NCBI GenBank assembly: GCA_964387285.1
Contig: CAYLWO010000017.1
Location: 1-64,000, forward strand
Reading direction: 5' to 3'
Source: Anaerohabitans sp964387285
GTDB taxonomy: Bacteria > Zhuqueibacterota > Zhuqueibacteria > Residuimicrobiales > Residuimicrobiaceae
DNA: 64,000 nt
The position numbers and the translations under genes were made by a program. A model generated the notes under the pieces. That model was given only the letters and a program-made list of their open reading frames with translations, had not been told where the DNA came from and did not search any database. Positions 54,601-61,881 of this stretch are shown here, one piece after another (position 1 is the first letter of the stretch; each line of letters starts with the position of its first letter).

Positions 54601-54671
54601 GTGGTCCCGGCCAACAGTGCCGTGCTGATAAATGAAAAAGAAAGAAGAATCAGGATTGGAGATCTCTTCAT
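51606..54671 (-). CDS. TonB-dependent receptor A with carboxypeptidase-regulatory N-terminal domain
   Basis: 1021 residues from the ATG at 54671 (GGAGG 6 nt upstream; a longer frame is rejected). The signal peptide ends near STALLAGTTG. Then come a carboxypeptidase-regulatory-like domain (IAGLVKDAASGDIMPGVNIM, TLRASFVGYTTQ), a plug (VVAQRPVVTKDVSSSQANIT, QAGAQGLQIRGG, TGGFNAEYGNVRSGLINVIT) and a large barrel ending ...FFGIKLNWDFSF, with terminal Phe. Blocks are shared with receptor B over the full length, indicating duplication of a receptor/surface-protein unit. It is first in the cluster and has a promoter candidate at 54776-54804. The imported substrate is unknown; no regulator such as an anti-sigma pair is adjacent. 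Confidence 0.88.
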   Translation of the reverse strand: MKRSPILILLSFSFISTALLAGTTGKIAGLVKDAASGDIMPGVNIMLENTTLGAVSNIDGYYTILNVPPGEYTLRASFVGYTTQYVKNIRVQIDLTTNNNITLKQETLQGETVTVVAQRPVVTKDVSSSQANITSREMEILPTVSINTVIGLQAGAQGLQIRGGSIDQTAFMVDGVTLRDPRDNTPYTAVSLTSINEIQIQTGGFNAEYGNVRSGLINVITKEGKKDQYSLSLISRYSPVAQKHFGPSPNNPNTFWLRPYLDDDVCWTGTTNGAWDAFTQKQYASFEGWNALSARRIADNNPNNDLTPYAAQQLFLWEHRRQLDIKEPDYDLDATFGGPVPGLSSRLGGLRFLASYRSAQEMYLVPLVKDSYRDYTGQLKLSADLKPNMKLMIEGLQGAATGANSSRSGAGGIFRSTEGIASNLSQVSYIDTRMFATDYWCPTRILRNSTAAKLTHVLSSSTFYEASLQRFESKYDTNPGRSRDTSRVYLFGNSNYVDEAPFGYYPWPSMGIAGGDGGSMRMGVGMSNSRDTTRIVTYTGKVDFSSQLNRYHFLKAGAEFTYTDNNTRYAAVDEYLYRYQSVSRWHTFPKTGALYVQDKLEFEGMIANIGLRLDYSHAGGKWYDYDKFDQGFTAANAAVMDTMIEKVDTKKQFNLSPRLGIAFPISVNSKIYFNYGHFRQLPESSNLFRVVRSTDNNSISSLGNPNITLPKTVAYELGYEHNLLDEFLLHLAGYYKDISNQSRTITYKSGDNKVSYSVTTPSNYQDIRGFEATVTKNRGNWVQGFANYTYHVTTSGNFDFDQYNQNPALQRLYEREYTNNYQSKPVPQPFARANIYLFTPQQFGPTLLGVQPLSNWNLSILASWSAGRHFTWTGGGSIPGIVNNVQWRDYYNVTLRISKTIRIKRLELDIFADINNALNIKYMSNYGFYDGKDYIAYMQSLHLPAEIGDKLSYGNVPGHDKPGDYRTVPYEPYDANDPDKEHQQWVLDNKAYIDMPNQEYFTFLNPRDIFFGIKLNWDFSF

Positions 54672-54775
54672 TGCAAATCCTCCAATGGTTCGGGGTCGAG
54701 TAGGGGCAACGAGGTTTTTGCTAGCATATTTACTAGGGAATGGTGATTCATCATCACAATTTAAAATCAATTAAT

Positions 54776-54804
54776 ATTCTAATGGTTTTAACGTTCAAAT
54801 GCAA
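54776..54804 (-). promoter_or_regulatory. Candidate promoter of the TonB-receptor cluster
   Basis: Minus strand: TTGCAT (54804-54799), 17-nt spacer, TAGAAT (54781-54776). The implied leader is about 98 nt. It lies in the only gap before the first receptor gene. Confidence 0.45.
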
Positions 54805-54826
54805 TTTATTTTTCCAAAAAAATAAC

Positions 54827-56143
54827 CTACAACAGATTGCTGGCCAGCTCGGCCAGTTCGGAGCGCTCTCCTTTTTCCAGCCACACATGTCCAAAAAGCG
54901 ACTGCCCCTTCATCCGGTCAATTAAATAACACAGGCCGTTGGATCGCGAATCGAGATAGGGGCTGTCGATCTGCCAGGGATCGCCGGTAAAAACCACTTT
55001 GCTGCCTTCCCCGGCGCGTGTGATGATGGTCTTTACCTCATGCGGCGTCAGATTCTGCGCCTCGTCCACAATAAAATAGATGTGATTTAAACTGCGGCCG
55101 CGGATATAGGCCAGGGGCGCGATCTCCAATTTCCCGCTGTCCAGCATTTCTTGAATGCGCTGACTGCGTTCATCCGTTTCCGCATACTGGTTGCGAATCA
55201 CGCCGAGATTGTCGTACAACGGTTGCATATAGGGATCCAATTTGGATTCTATATCGCCGGGTAAATATCCCAGGTCCTTGTTGGACAGGGCCACAATAGG
55301 TCTGGCGAGAAAAATTTGCCGATAAGCCTTGCGACACTCCAGGGCCGCGGCCAGGGCCAGCAAGGTTTTTCCGGTGCCGGCCTTGCCGCTCAGCGTCACC
55401 AACTGCACATCGGTATTTAGCAAAGCATGCAGTGCGAATATCTGCTCTACATTGCGCGGCACGATGCCGTAGGCCTGATTTTTTTCAATGCGCTCCAGCT
55501 GTCGGGTTTGCGGATGATAAAAAGCCAGCGCCGAGCGACTGCCGTTGCGAAAAATGAAATATTCGTTCGCCAGGGGCCGCTCCACCGGCGCTTCGCCGAC
55601 CGGCACCTGATAAGGCGACGTACACAAGCGATCGATGATTTGGTGGTCGATATTTTCCACCAGCCGTTTGCCGCGATAGAGCTTGTCGATGTCCTCGATT
55701 TTATCGGTGTAATAATCCTGGGACTGTAAACCTATGGATTTGGCTTTAAGACGAAGATTGACGTCTTTGCTGACAAAGATGACTGAGGTCTTGGGATTTT
55801 TTTTAGCAAGATACAATGCGGCGCTGAGGATGCGATGATCGGCTTTGGCTTCGAAAAAGGCATTGGTGACCTCCGGTTCATCCTGAAACACCGTGAGGAT
55901 GGAAATACGTCCCCGGCCCTCGCCCAGACTGACACCGCCGTTGACCAGATGATCGCCGGAATAACCGTCTAACAGCCGAATGAATTCACGCGCATGAAAA
56001 TTGATCAGATCCTGGCCGCGTTTAAATGCGTCGATCTCTTCAATGACGGTTATCGGTATGACAATGTCATTTTCCTGAAAATGAAAAATGCAGGATGCAT
56101 CGTGCAGAATAACGTTGGTATCCAGAACAAAGATTTTCTTCAC
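54827..56143 (-). CDS. PIN-domain/PhoH-family ATPase
   Basis: 438 residues from GTG at 56143, chosen because GGAG lies 9 nt upstream; the TTG five codons earlier overlaps this site. Residues ~1-140 are a PIN-type nuclease domain (KKIFVLDTNVILHD with conserved Asp, VIEEIDAFKR, FVSKDVNLRLKAKSIGL). Residues ~210-438 are a PhoH ATPase: LVTLSGKAGTGKTLLALAAA (P-loop), GYLPGDIESKLDPYMQPLYD, YFIVDEAQNLTPHEVKTI (Walker B) and VFTGDPWQID. This two-domain family (YlaK/PhoH2-like) is cytoplasmic and linked to RNA binding and cleavage; the physiological role is not settled. Its promoter at 56188-56216 is strong. Confidence 0.9.
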   Translation of the reverse strand: MKKIFVLDTNVILHDASCIFHFQENDIVIPITVIEEIDAFKRGQDLINFHAREFIRLLDGYSGDHLVNGGVSLGEGRGRISILTVFQDEPEVTNAFFEAKADHRILSAALYLAKKNPKTSVIFVSKDVNLRLKAKSIGLQSQDYYTDKIEDIDKLYRGKRLVENIDHQIIDRLCTSPYQVPVGEAPVERPLANEYFIFRNGSRSALAFYHPQTRQLERIEKNQAYGIVPRNVEQIFALHALLNTDVQLVTLSGKAGTGKTLLALAAALECRKAYRQIFLARPIVALSNKDLGYLPGDIESKLDPYMQPLYDNLGVIRNQYAETDERSQRIQEMLDSGKLEIAPLAYIRGRSLNHIYFIVDEAQNLTPHEVKTIITRAGEGSKVVFTGDPWQIDSPYLDSRSNGLCYLIDRMKGQSLFGHVWLEKGERSELAELASNLL

Positions 56144-56187
56144 AAACAGCCACTCCAATAATCAAAGTCATGGAAGCGCTTCTATAA

Positions 56188-56216
56188 AATATAAGATACT
56201 GGGCGGAAAATAGCAA
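56188..56216 (-). promoter_or_regulatory. Promoter of the PIN-PhoH gene
   Basis: Minus strand: TTGCTA (56216-56211), 17-nt spacer, TATATT (56193-56188), about 38 nt of leader before the GTG start. Confidence 0.55.
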
Positions 56217-56257
56217 GTAAATTCGAGTTACATAGATCACATTTATTTTTACAATGC

Positions 56258-56286
56258 TTGCTTTTTAGGTAAATTTTTGTTACCTT
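56258..56286 (+). promoter_or_regulatory. Candidate promoter/operator of the SNF2 helicase gene
   Basis: TTGCTT (56258-56263), 17-nt spacer, TACCTT (56281-56286), 20 nt before the ATG. The inverted repeat AGGTAA (56267-56272)/TTACCT (56280-56285) overlaps spacer and -10 and could be an operator. The -10 is weak. Confidence 0.3.
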
Positions 56287-56305
56287 TCAACTTGCCTTTT
56301 TATCG

Positions 56306-59300
56306 ATGGTGAAAATACGGCTTAATCCAGTGAAAATTAGAATTTCCGACATTCGACTCTTTGCCCGTTTTGGCGCGTTTGAACGCGGTAAACAACTCTT
56401 TCAGGACGGCCACGTGCAGATTGGCCGCGCCACGTCGAAACATTTTACCGCCGAGGTCACCACCGACGCCGGCCTGTTTCATGTTCAGGTCGCGCAACAA
56501 GCGCACACATTACAGGCCGATTGTTCGTGCAAATCCAATTATTACCACCACTGTGATCATATTGTCGCCGGCCTGCTCGCGGGTCGTGAATATTATCAAA
56601 AACATCATAATGAAATCGCTTATCGCGAAACCCATCCTTCCTGGCGGTCATTTCTGGAGAACGTCTCCAAGGAGAGCGCGCTGCACCGCACCGCGATGCG
56701 CAAAGGACCGCGCCAGTGGCGAATTGTCTACCAACTCTATTTGCGCCCACACTCCTGGACCCTGGTCCCACATAAAGTATACGTAAAAAAAGACGGACAA
56801 ATGGGTCGGCTGATGCCGCTGAACAGCAACGAACAGGATCTTTCGGACGCTGAATTTGCCGCCAACGACCCCATCGCCATTGCCTTTTTGTTTCAAAAGA
56901 CCCGTTGGGATTACAACACGCATATGACCGATTTTTTCGGTTACAAAAACAGCTCCTGGGATTCTTTTACCTACGCCGGTCCGGCCGGACGTCTTTTTGA
57001 ACTGCTGCAGGAAAGTCGGCTTTTTCTCAGCGCCAATGGCGAATTGGGTGAACCCATCACTTTTGAAAAAAATGCCCGGCAAATCGAATTTAGATTCATA
57101 GAAGGCGTAAACGGCCGTCGCTTTCAACCATTTTTGCTGGACGGCCAGGCCGGGCAACCGCTGGCGCCTCCTTTCCGCATATTGACGGAAAATCCGGTTT
57201 GGATTCTCAGGGCCCATCAACTGTTGCGCATCGATAATATGGAACGCGCAGATTTGCTGGCGCCGTTCAGCACGGAAGAGCTGGACATCCGCGTCCCGAC
57301 TCACGAACTGCCCCAGTTCATCGATGGCGTGTTCCAGCGCGGCTGTGTAGATCAGGCGCTGCAATTGCCGTCTGACTATCATGTTGAAGAAATCAAAACC
57401 TTTCATAAAAGAAGAATTACGCTCAAGGAAAAAAACGAACATCTTGAATTCATACTCTCGTTTTTTTACGGTCAGGTTGAAATTCCTTTTACCGATAGTA
57501 TGCAGCAATTGTGTCGCATCGCCGACAAGGGCCGGGTGCTGAAAATCACCCGCGACCTGCCGGCAGAGCAAACGGCCTGGCAAACCTTATTGGACTCGGG
57601 CTTGAAATGGAAGCTGCAAAAGGGATTGCAGCTGGATGAAAAAAAGGTGATCTCCTGGCTGTTTCATGAACTGCCCGGCCTGGTGGACAGCGGCTTTGAA
57701 ATATTCGGCCAGGAAAAACTGAAAAAGTACAAAATCCGCACCAGCCAGCCCAACGTGCGCATGGCGGTGTCTTCGGAAATCGATTGGTTCGATCTCAATA
57801 TTGAAATCGATTTTGACGGCATCCTGCTGCCGCTCAAGGAATTGCGCCGGGCCGTGCAACACAATGAAAAGTACGTTAAACTGGCAGATCAAAGCATTGC
57901 CCTTTTGCCGGAAGAGTGGATTAAAAAATTCCAATTCCTTTTTCACTTTGCCGCAGTGGAAGATCGTTCGCTGCGCCTGCCCGCCTTGCAGGTAACTCTG
58001 ATCGATATTCTTTTCGAAGAACAGATGCGTCTGGGCGGTGACCACGGGTATCGCAAAGGATTGCAGCGGCTCAAAGAGTTCACCGGCCTCAAAGAACGAA
58101 GCTTGCCGAAAAAATTTCAAGGGGTGTTGCGGCCTTACCAAAAGGCCGGTTTTGACTGGCTCTATTTCCTGAACGAATATGGATTCGGCGGCTGCCTGGC
58201 CGACGATATGGGTTTGGGCAAGACCGTTCAGGCGCTGGCGCTCTTGCTCAAAGAAAAAGAGCTGGGACACACCGGCCCCAGTCTGATCGTCTGTCCTACT
58301 TCGGTGGTTTTCAACTGGGAAAAAGAGATTCAGAAATTCACCCCGGACCTGACCGTTTTGGTGCACACCGGCATGCAGCGGCGACGCAGTCCGGATCGCT
58401 TCAGCGGCTATAATATCATTCTTACCAGCTATGGATTGGTGCTGCGCGATATTGCGTTTCTCAAAGACCATCGCTTTCATTATGTCATACTCGACGAATC
58501 GCAAAAAATAAAAAATCCCCTTTCACAAACCGCCAAGGCGGTGCATCTGCTCAAAGCGGATCATCGTTTGACCCTGACCGGCACGCCGGTGGAGAACAAT
58601 ACCTCAGAGCTCTGGTCGCAATTCTCCTTTCTCAATCCCGGTTTGCTGGGATCATTGGCTTCCTTTCGCGCCTTTTTCGCGCTGCCCATCGAGAAAAAAC
58701 AGGATGAAGATGCCGCACAACTGTTAAAACGCATGATCTTTCCCTTTGTCCTGCGCCGCAGCAAAGAGCTGGTGGAGAAAGAATTGCCGGAAAAAAGCGA
58801 GCAGGTTTATTACTGCAATATGAACCCGGAGCAGGCCAAAATTTATCGCCACTGGCGTGATTATTACCGCTCGGTTATTCTGCAAAAAATCGATCAAGCC
58901 GGCATCGATCGGGCGCGCATGAATATTCTGGAAGGATTGGTCAAACTGCGGCAGATATCCTGCCACCCGCGTTTGATCGACCGCGAATCAGCGGCCGAAT
59001 CCGCCAAATTTGAAGCGTTAAAAGAGATGCTGGAAGACATTCTGGCCGAAGGCCACAAAGTGCTGGTATTTTCCCAATTCGTCAAAATGCTCACCCTGGT
59101 GCGAACCTGGCTGGATACGGAAAAAATCGCCTATGAATATTTGGACGGTCATACGTCGGACCGCAAATCCTGCGTACAGCATTTTCAAAGCGACGAATCC
59201 GTGCGTATTTTTCTCATCAGCCTCAAGGCCGGCGGCGCCGGCCTTAACCTGACCGCAGCGGATTACGTCATCCTCTACGATCCGTGGTGGAATCCGGCGG

Positions 59301-59506
59301 TGGAAATGCAGGCTGCGGACCGCGCCCACCGCATCGGTCAGGACAAAAAAGTGTTTGTCTACCGCATGATCACCAAAGACACGGTGGAGGAAAAAATGCT
59401 CGAGCTGCAGGAGCGGAAACGCAGCCTGGTGGCCAATCTGATCAGCGTGGATGCAGGTTTCTTTAAATCGCTGACACGACAGGATGTGGAGGCGCTGTTT
59501 TCGTAA
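56306..59506 (+). CDS. SWIM-domain SNF2-family helicase-like ATPase
   Basis: 1066 residues. A SWIM zinc finger lies near the N-terminus (Cys73-x-Cys75-x7-Cys83-x-His85; ADCSCKSNYYHHCDHIVAGL). A ~400-residue middle region has no motif I can name. The SNF2 motor follows: DDMGLGKTVQALALL (Walker A, ~635), IVCPTSVVFNWEKEI, VILDESQKIKNP (DEAH-box variant DESQ, ~729), LTLTGTPVENN, then the second RecA lobe with LISLKAGGAGLNLTAADYVI and AADRAHRIGQDKKVFVYRM (~1008). Such bacterial SNF2 proteins translocate on DNA or remodel protein-DNA complexes in the cytoplasm; the cellular role is not well defined. No restriction or defence genes lie beside it. Confidence 0.9.
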   Translation: MVKIRLNPVKIRISDIRLFARFGAFERGKQLFQDGHVQIGRATSKHFTAEVTTDAGLFHVQVAQQAHTLQADCSCKSNYYHHCDHIVAGLLAGREYYQKHHNEIAYRETHPSWRSFLENVSKESALHRTAMRKGPRQWRIVYQLYLRPHSWTLVPHKVYVKKDGQMGRLMPLNSNEQDLSDAEFAANDPIAIAFLFQKTRWDYNTHMTDFFGYKNSSWDSFTYAGPAGRLFELLQESRLFLSANGELGEPITFEKNARQIEFRFIEGVNGRRFQPFLLDGQAGQPLAPPFRILTENPVWILRAHQLLRIDNMERADLLAPFSTEELDIRVPTHELPQFIDGVFQRGCVDQALQLPSDYHVEEIKTFHKRRITLKEKNEHLEFILSFFYGQVEIPFTDSMQQLCRIADKGRVLKITRDLPAEQTAWQTLLDSGLKWKLQKGLQLDEKKVISWLFHELPGLVDSGFEIFGQEKLKKYKIRTSQPNVRMAVSSEIDWFDLNIEIDFDGILLPLKELRRAVQHNEKYVKLADQSIALLPEEWIKKFQFLFHFAAVEDRSLRLPALQVTLIDILFEEQMRLGGDHGYRKGLQRLKEFTGLKERSLPKKFQGVLRPYQKAGFDWLYFLNEYGFGGCLADDMGLGKTVQALALLLKEKELGHTGPSLIVCPTSVVFNWEKEIQKFTPDLTVLVHTGMQRRRSPDRFSGYNIILTSYGLVLRDIAFLKDHRFHYVILDESQKIKNPLSQTAKAVHLLKADHRLTLTGTPVENNTSELWSQFSFLNPGLLGSLASFRAFFALPIEKKQDEDAAQLLKRMIFPFVLRRSKELVEKELPEKSEQVYYCNMNPEQAKIYRHWRDYYRSVILQKIDQAGIDRARMNILEGLVKLRQISCHPRLIDRESAAESAKFEALKEMLEDILAEGHKVLVFSQFVKMLTLVRTWLDTEKIAYEYLDGHTSDRKSCVQHFQSDESVRIFLISLKAGGAGLNLTAADYVILYDPWWNPAVEMQAADRAHRIGQDKKVFVYRMITKDTVEEKMLELQERKRSLVANLISVDAGFFKSLTRQDVEALFS

Positions 59507-59547
59507 AACAGCGTGCACCAGGTATCCCAAATTTCCTTTTCGCGCGT

Positions 59548-59709
59548 CATCCCGAGTGTAGGACGGCATCGATGCCACGATTACCCCAATACTGTAAAGA
59601 CCGTGGCGTTGCGAACGAGGTACAGTCGCCGGCAAAGGAGATTATATTCGCTGAAGCGAAGCAATCCCCTTTTACAGCCAAAATGTCATCAGAATCCCGC
59701 TTGAGCGGG
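59548..59709. repeat. Intergenic repeat-like region with small palindromes
   Basis: The 276-nt gap between the helicase and the DJ-1 gene holds GTCATCCCGAG (a loose relative of the TTGTCATGCTGAG repeat), AAGCGAAGCAATCC, and the palindrome CCCGCT-TG-AGCGGG (59696-59709). No open frame was accepted. Confidence 0.25.
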
Positions 59710-59782
59710 TGAGAAATCTGTTCGAGAATTGTTTTCCATACCATGAGCGTTTTCTAGACGAGGAACAAAACAGGAGTTGAAT

Positions 59783-60391
59783 TTGAAACGCATCCTTTTG
59801 CTTTTGTGTCAGGGATTTGAAGTTTATGAAGCAGCCGCATTTTATGACGTGCTGGGCTGGAGTGAAGAATATGGCGCGGAAAAAGCAAAGGTAACAACGG
59901 TCGGCTTGCACAATCCGGTGCGTGGAACCTTTGGCATCAAAATTATTCCGGATGCTCTACTGGCTGATATCAAACCGGAAGAGTTTGACGGCCTGGCTGT
60001 CCCGGGCGGATTTGAAACCCATGGTTATTACCAGGAAGCATATTCGGAACCGGTCGCGGAACTGATTCGTCGTTTCAACAAGATGGCGAAACCGATTGCC
60101 GCCATCTGTGTTGGCGCCCTGCCTCTGGCCTATAGCGGCATCCTCCAGGGTCGGCGGGCCACCACCTATCATTTGCGCGACGGCGTGCGAAGAAAACAAT
60201 TGGCGGGTTACAATGTAACAGTGATCGATCAACCGATCGTTGAGGATGGTCGCATCATGACCTCCACCTCGCCGGCCACAGCCATGGAAGTTGCATTCGC
60301 CTTTTTGGCCACTCTGACCAGCAAGGAAAACAGCGATCATATTCGACACTTGATGGGATTCCCACCGCTCGCTCAGGATCAAAAGGAGTGA
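59783..60391 (+). CDS. DJ-1/PfpI-family protein
   Basis: 202 residues. Start chosen at TTG 59783, because AGGAG ends 6 nt before it; another TTG two codons earlier abuts the ribosome binding site. The flavodoxin-like fold is shown by KRILLLLCQGFEVYEAAAFY (acidic residue of the active site), EEFDGLAVPGGFETHGYY and the nucleophile elbow PIAAICVGALPLAYSG with the conserved Cys, followed by RRATTYHLRDG and TSTSPATAMEVAFAFL. Family members act as glyoxalase/deglycase-like enzymes, chaperones or isonitrile hydratases, so the reaction is uncertain. It is probably co-transcribed with the next gene, 3 nt apart. Confidence 0.88.
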   Translation: MKRILLLLCQGFEVYEAAAFYDVLGWSEEYGAEKAKVTTVGLHNPVRGTFGIKIIPDALLADIKPEEFDGLAVPGGFETHGYYQEAYSEPVAELIRRFNKMAKPIAAICVGALPLAYSGILQGRRATTYHLRDGVRRKQLAGYNVTVIDQPIVEDGRIMTSTSPATAMEVAFAFLATLTSKENSDHIRHLMGFPPLAQDQKE

Positions 60392-60394
60392 ATT

Positions 60395-61027
60395 ATGGGC
60401 AATAAGCTATGTCCCAAGATCATCCTGGAAGGCACGCGCCTGACCATGAAAACCGAGATCGCCTTTGCCTTGAACGAGCATCCGCGTATCGTCGGTCCGC
60501 GCAAGTACCGCTATCACTCGCCGATCATCTCCGCCGAATGGTGCGCCTTTACCAACTTTCCATGGGGAAGAGGATTGATCAATTTCAATCAGGACGAGGA
60601 AGCGCTGGCTCTGGAAACCTATGGAACCTGGGTAAAATTACTGGAACTGCAAAAATACTATTCCTGGATCATTGACCGATTTCATATTTCAACTAAAGCC
60701 TATCAGCTGCTGTATCATCAAAAAGAGTACGATTTCAACTGGCTGGAAGAACGGCTGTTGCCTTTGGGTTTTCGCATTATTTTCATGCACAGAAACCAAG
60801 AGTCGTTTAGCCAGGCGCGAGTGGAGCGACTCACAGTATCAGGCAATCCTTCGCAATATGACAACCTTGAAATTTTTCTAAAAGAACAAACGCTGCTGGA
60901 AAACCTGGTTGCAGAGTCCAGGCTGCCCAGTCATAGAGTGGATATTTCACATGGCCGGCTCGACCTAGCGGTAAAAGATATAGCTGATTGGCTGGAGCAA
61001 ACCGGCGGATTGTATATGAACTCGTAG
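60395..61027 (+). CDS. Thymidylate-kinase-like P-loop protein with altered Walker A
   Basis: 210 residues with AAGGAG before the ATG. KIILEGTRLTMKTEIAFALN is placed like the IILEG-x4-GKS/T P-loop of thymidylate kinases, but the conserved Gly before Lys is Met (G-x4-M-K-T). WIIDRFHISTKAYQ matches the DR(F/Y)xxSxxAYQ dNMP-site motif of that fold, and the ERLLPLGFRIIFMHRN segment is placed like the later strand before the lid. The protein could be a divergent nucleoside/nucleotide kinase or a non-catalytic relative. It follows the DJ-1 gene by 3 nt. The fold assignment is by motif only. Confidence 0.6.
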   Translation: MGNKLCPKIILEGTRLTMKTEIAFALNEHPRIVGPRKYRYHSPIISAEWCAFTNFPWGRGLINFNQDEEALALETYGTWVKLLELQKYYSWIIDRFHISTKAYQLLYHQKEYDFNWLEERLLPLGFRIIFMHRNQESFSQARVERLTVSGNPSQYDNLEIFLKEQTLLENLVAESRLPSHRVDISHGRLDLAVKDIADWLEQTGGLYMNS

Positions 61028-61093
61028 GGTGGGCGTCAGCCCACCTTTCGTAGCACAAGCCTCCCGGCTTGTGTCGCAATCCGCAGGATTGCG
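61028..61093. repeat. Array of three consecutive hairpins
   Basis: Three perfect stems in a row: GGTGGGC/GCCCACC (61028-61045), CACAAGCC/GGCTTGTG (61054-61073) and CGCAATCC/GGATTGCG (61075-61093), each with a 3-4-nt loop. They fill the 113-nt gap before the next gene. The first stem's core is shared with 174-197. They could be repeat units or tandem terminators, but no U-tract follows. Confidence 0.7.
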
Positions 61094-61140
61094 TTTCTGA
61101 ACGATCAACCAATTATTTTAAACGACACTGAAAATTTACC

Positions 61141-61824
61141 ATGATACTCTCCTATAACAATCTACCAGTGCAAATCGATACCGCTGCCCTGATGAAACGC
61201 GTCCATGTACAACCGGACAGCCAGGATGCCGAACTGTTACAGCAGTTGGCGAATCGGGCGCTGGCAGCGGCCAATGCCAAGGTGATATACAAAGAATCGT
61301 TCATACAAGCCAGAACAGAGGGAACAATCCAGATCGACGGCGTCACCTTTACCAGCCGTGCGCTGACTGCCAATCTCGCGCATGTGCAGCGCGTGTTCCC
61401 ATATGTCGCAACCTGCGGACACGAACTGGACCAAATCGCGCCTGAGCGGGACGATTTCTTGCAGACATTCTGGTGGGATGCGATTAAAATCAAGGTGCTC
61501 GAGTGCGCCCTACAATGGTTTCATGATCATCTGCGCCAACGGTTCCTGCTGAAAAAATTTTCCACCATGAATCCCGGCTCCGGTGATGTTGATCTCTGGC
61601 CCATCACCCAACAAAAAGAGCTGTTCACGCTGCTGGCGGACGTTCATCAACAAATCGGCGTTCGGTTAACCGAATCGTTTTTAATGACGCCCAACAAAAG
61701 CGTTTCCGGCATTATTTTCACGACAGAAACGGATTTCACCACCTGTCAGGTTTGCCATAGACAAGAGTGTCCCAACCGTCGTGCGCCATTCGATCAGGAA
61801 CGCTGGGAGGTACTCGAACATTGA
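61141..61824 (+). CDS. Stand-alone methionine-synthase-activation-domain-like protein
   Basis: 227 residues. The segments VFPYVATCGHELDQ, FSTMNPGSGDVDLWPITQQ, KELFTLLADVHQQIGVRLTES and FLMTPNKSVSGII match the SAM-binding activation domain of B12-dependent methionine synthase (PF02965-type), as found in free-standing form in many anaerobes. A C-terminal Cys motif follows (TCQVCHRQECPNRR; C-x2-C-x4-C), which may bind metal or an Fe-S cluster. It may reactivate a corrinoid enzyme or a MetH that lacks this domain; neither is in the window. No clear ribosome binding site. Confidence 0.72.
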   Translation: MILSYNNLPVQIDTAALMKRVHVQPDSQDAELLQQLANRALAAANAKVIYKESFIQARTEGTIQIDGVTFTSRALTANLAHVQRVFPYVATCGHELDQIAPERDDFLQTFWWDAIKIKVLECALQWFHDHLRQRFLLKKFSTMNPGSGDVDLWPITQQKELFTLLADVHQQIGVRLTESFLMTPNKSVSGIIFTTETDFTTCQVCHRQECPNRRAPFDQERWEVLEH

Positions 61825-61856
61825 GACCGCACAGGTTTTGAAAACCTGTGCGGTCT
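61824..61856. repeat. 33-nt perfect palindrome touching the stop codon
   Basis: AGACCGCACAGGTTTT (61824-61839), one G, and the exact complement (61841-61856). The first A is the last base of the TGA stop of the upstream gene. No T-run follows, so a repeat element is more likely than a terminator. Confidence 0.75.
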
Positions 61857-61881
61857 GCGTAACATTGCAAAGGAGGATTAT

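Noticed and set aside
56648..57583. 311-codon open frame on the minus strand
   Set aside because: Antisense to the SNF2 helicase, as is a similar frame at 57587-58504; neither has a domain.
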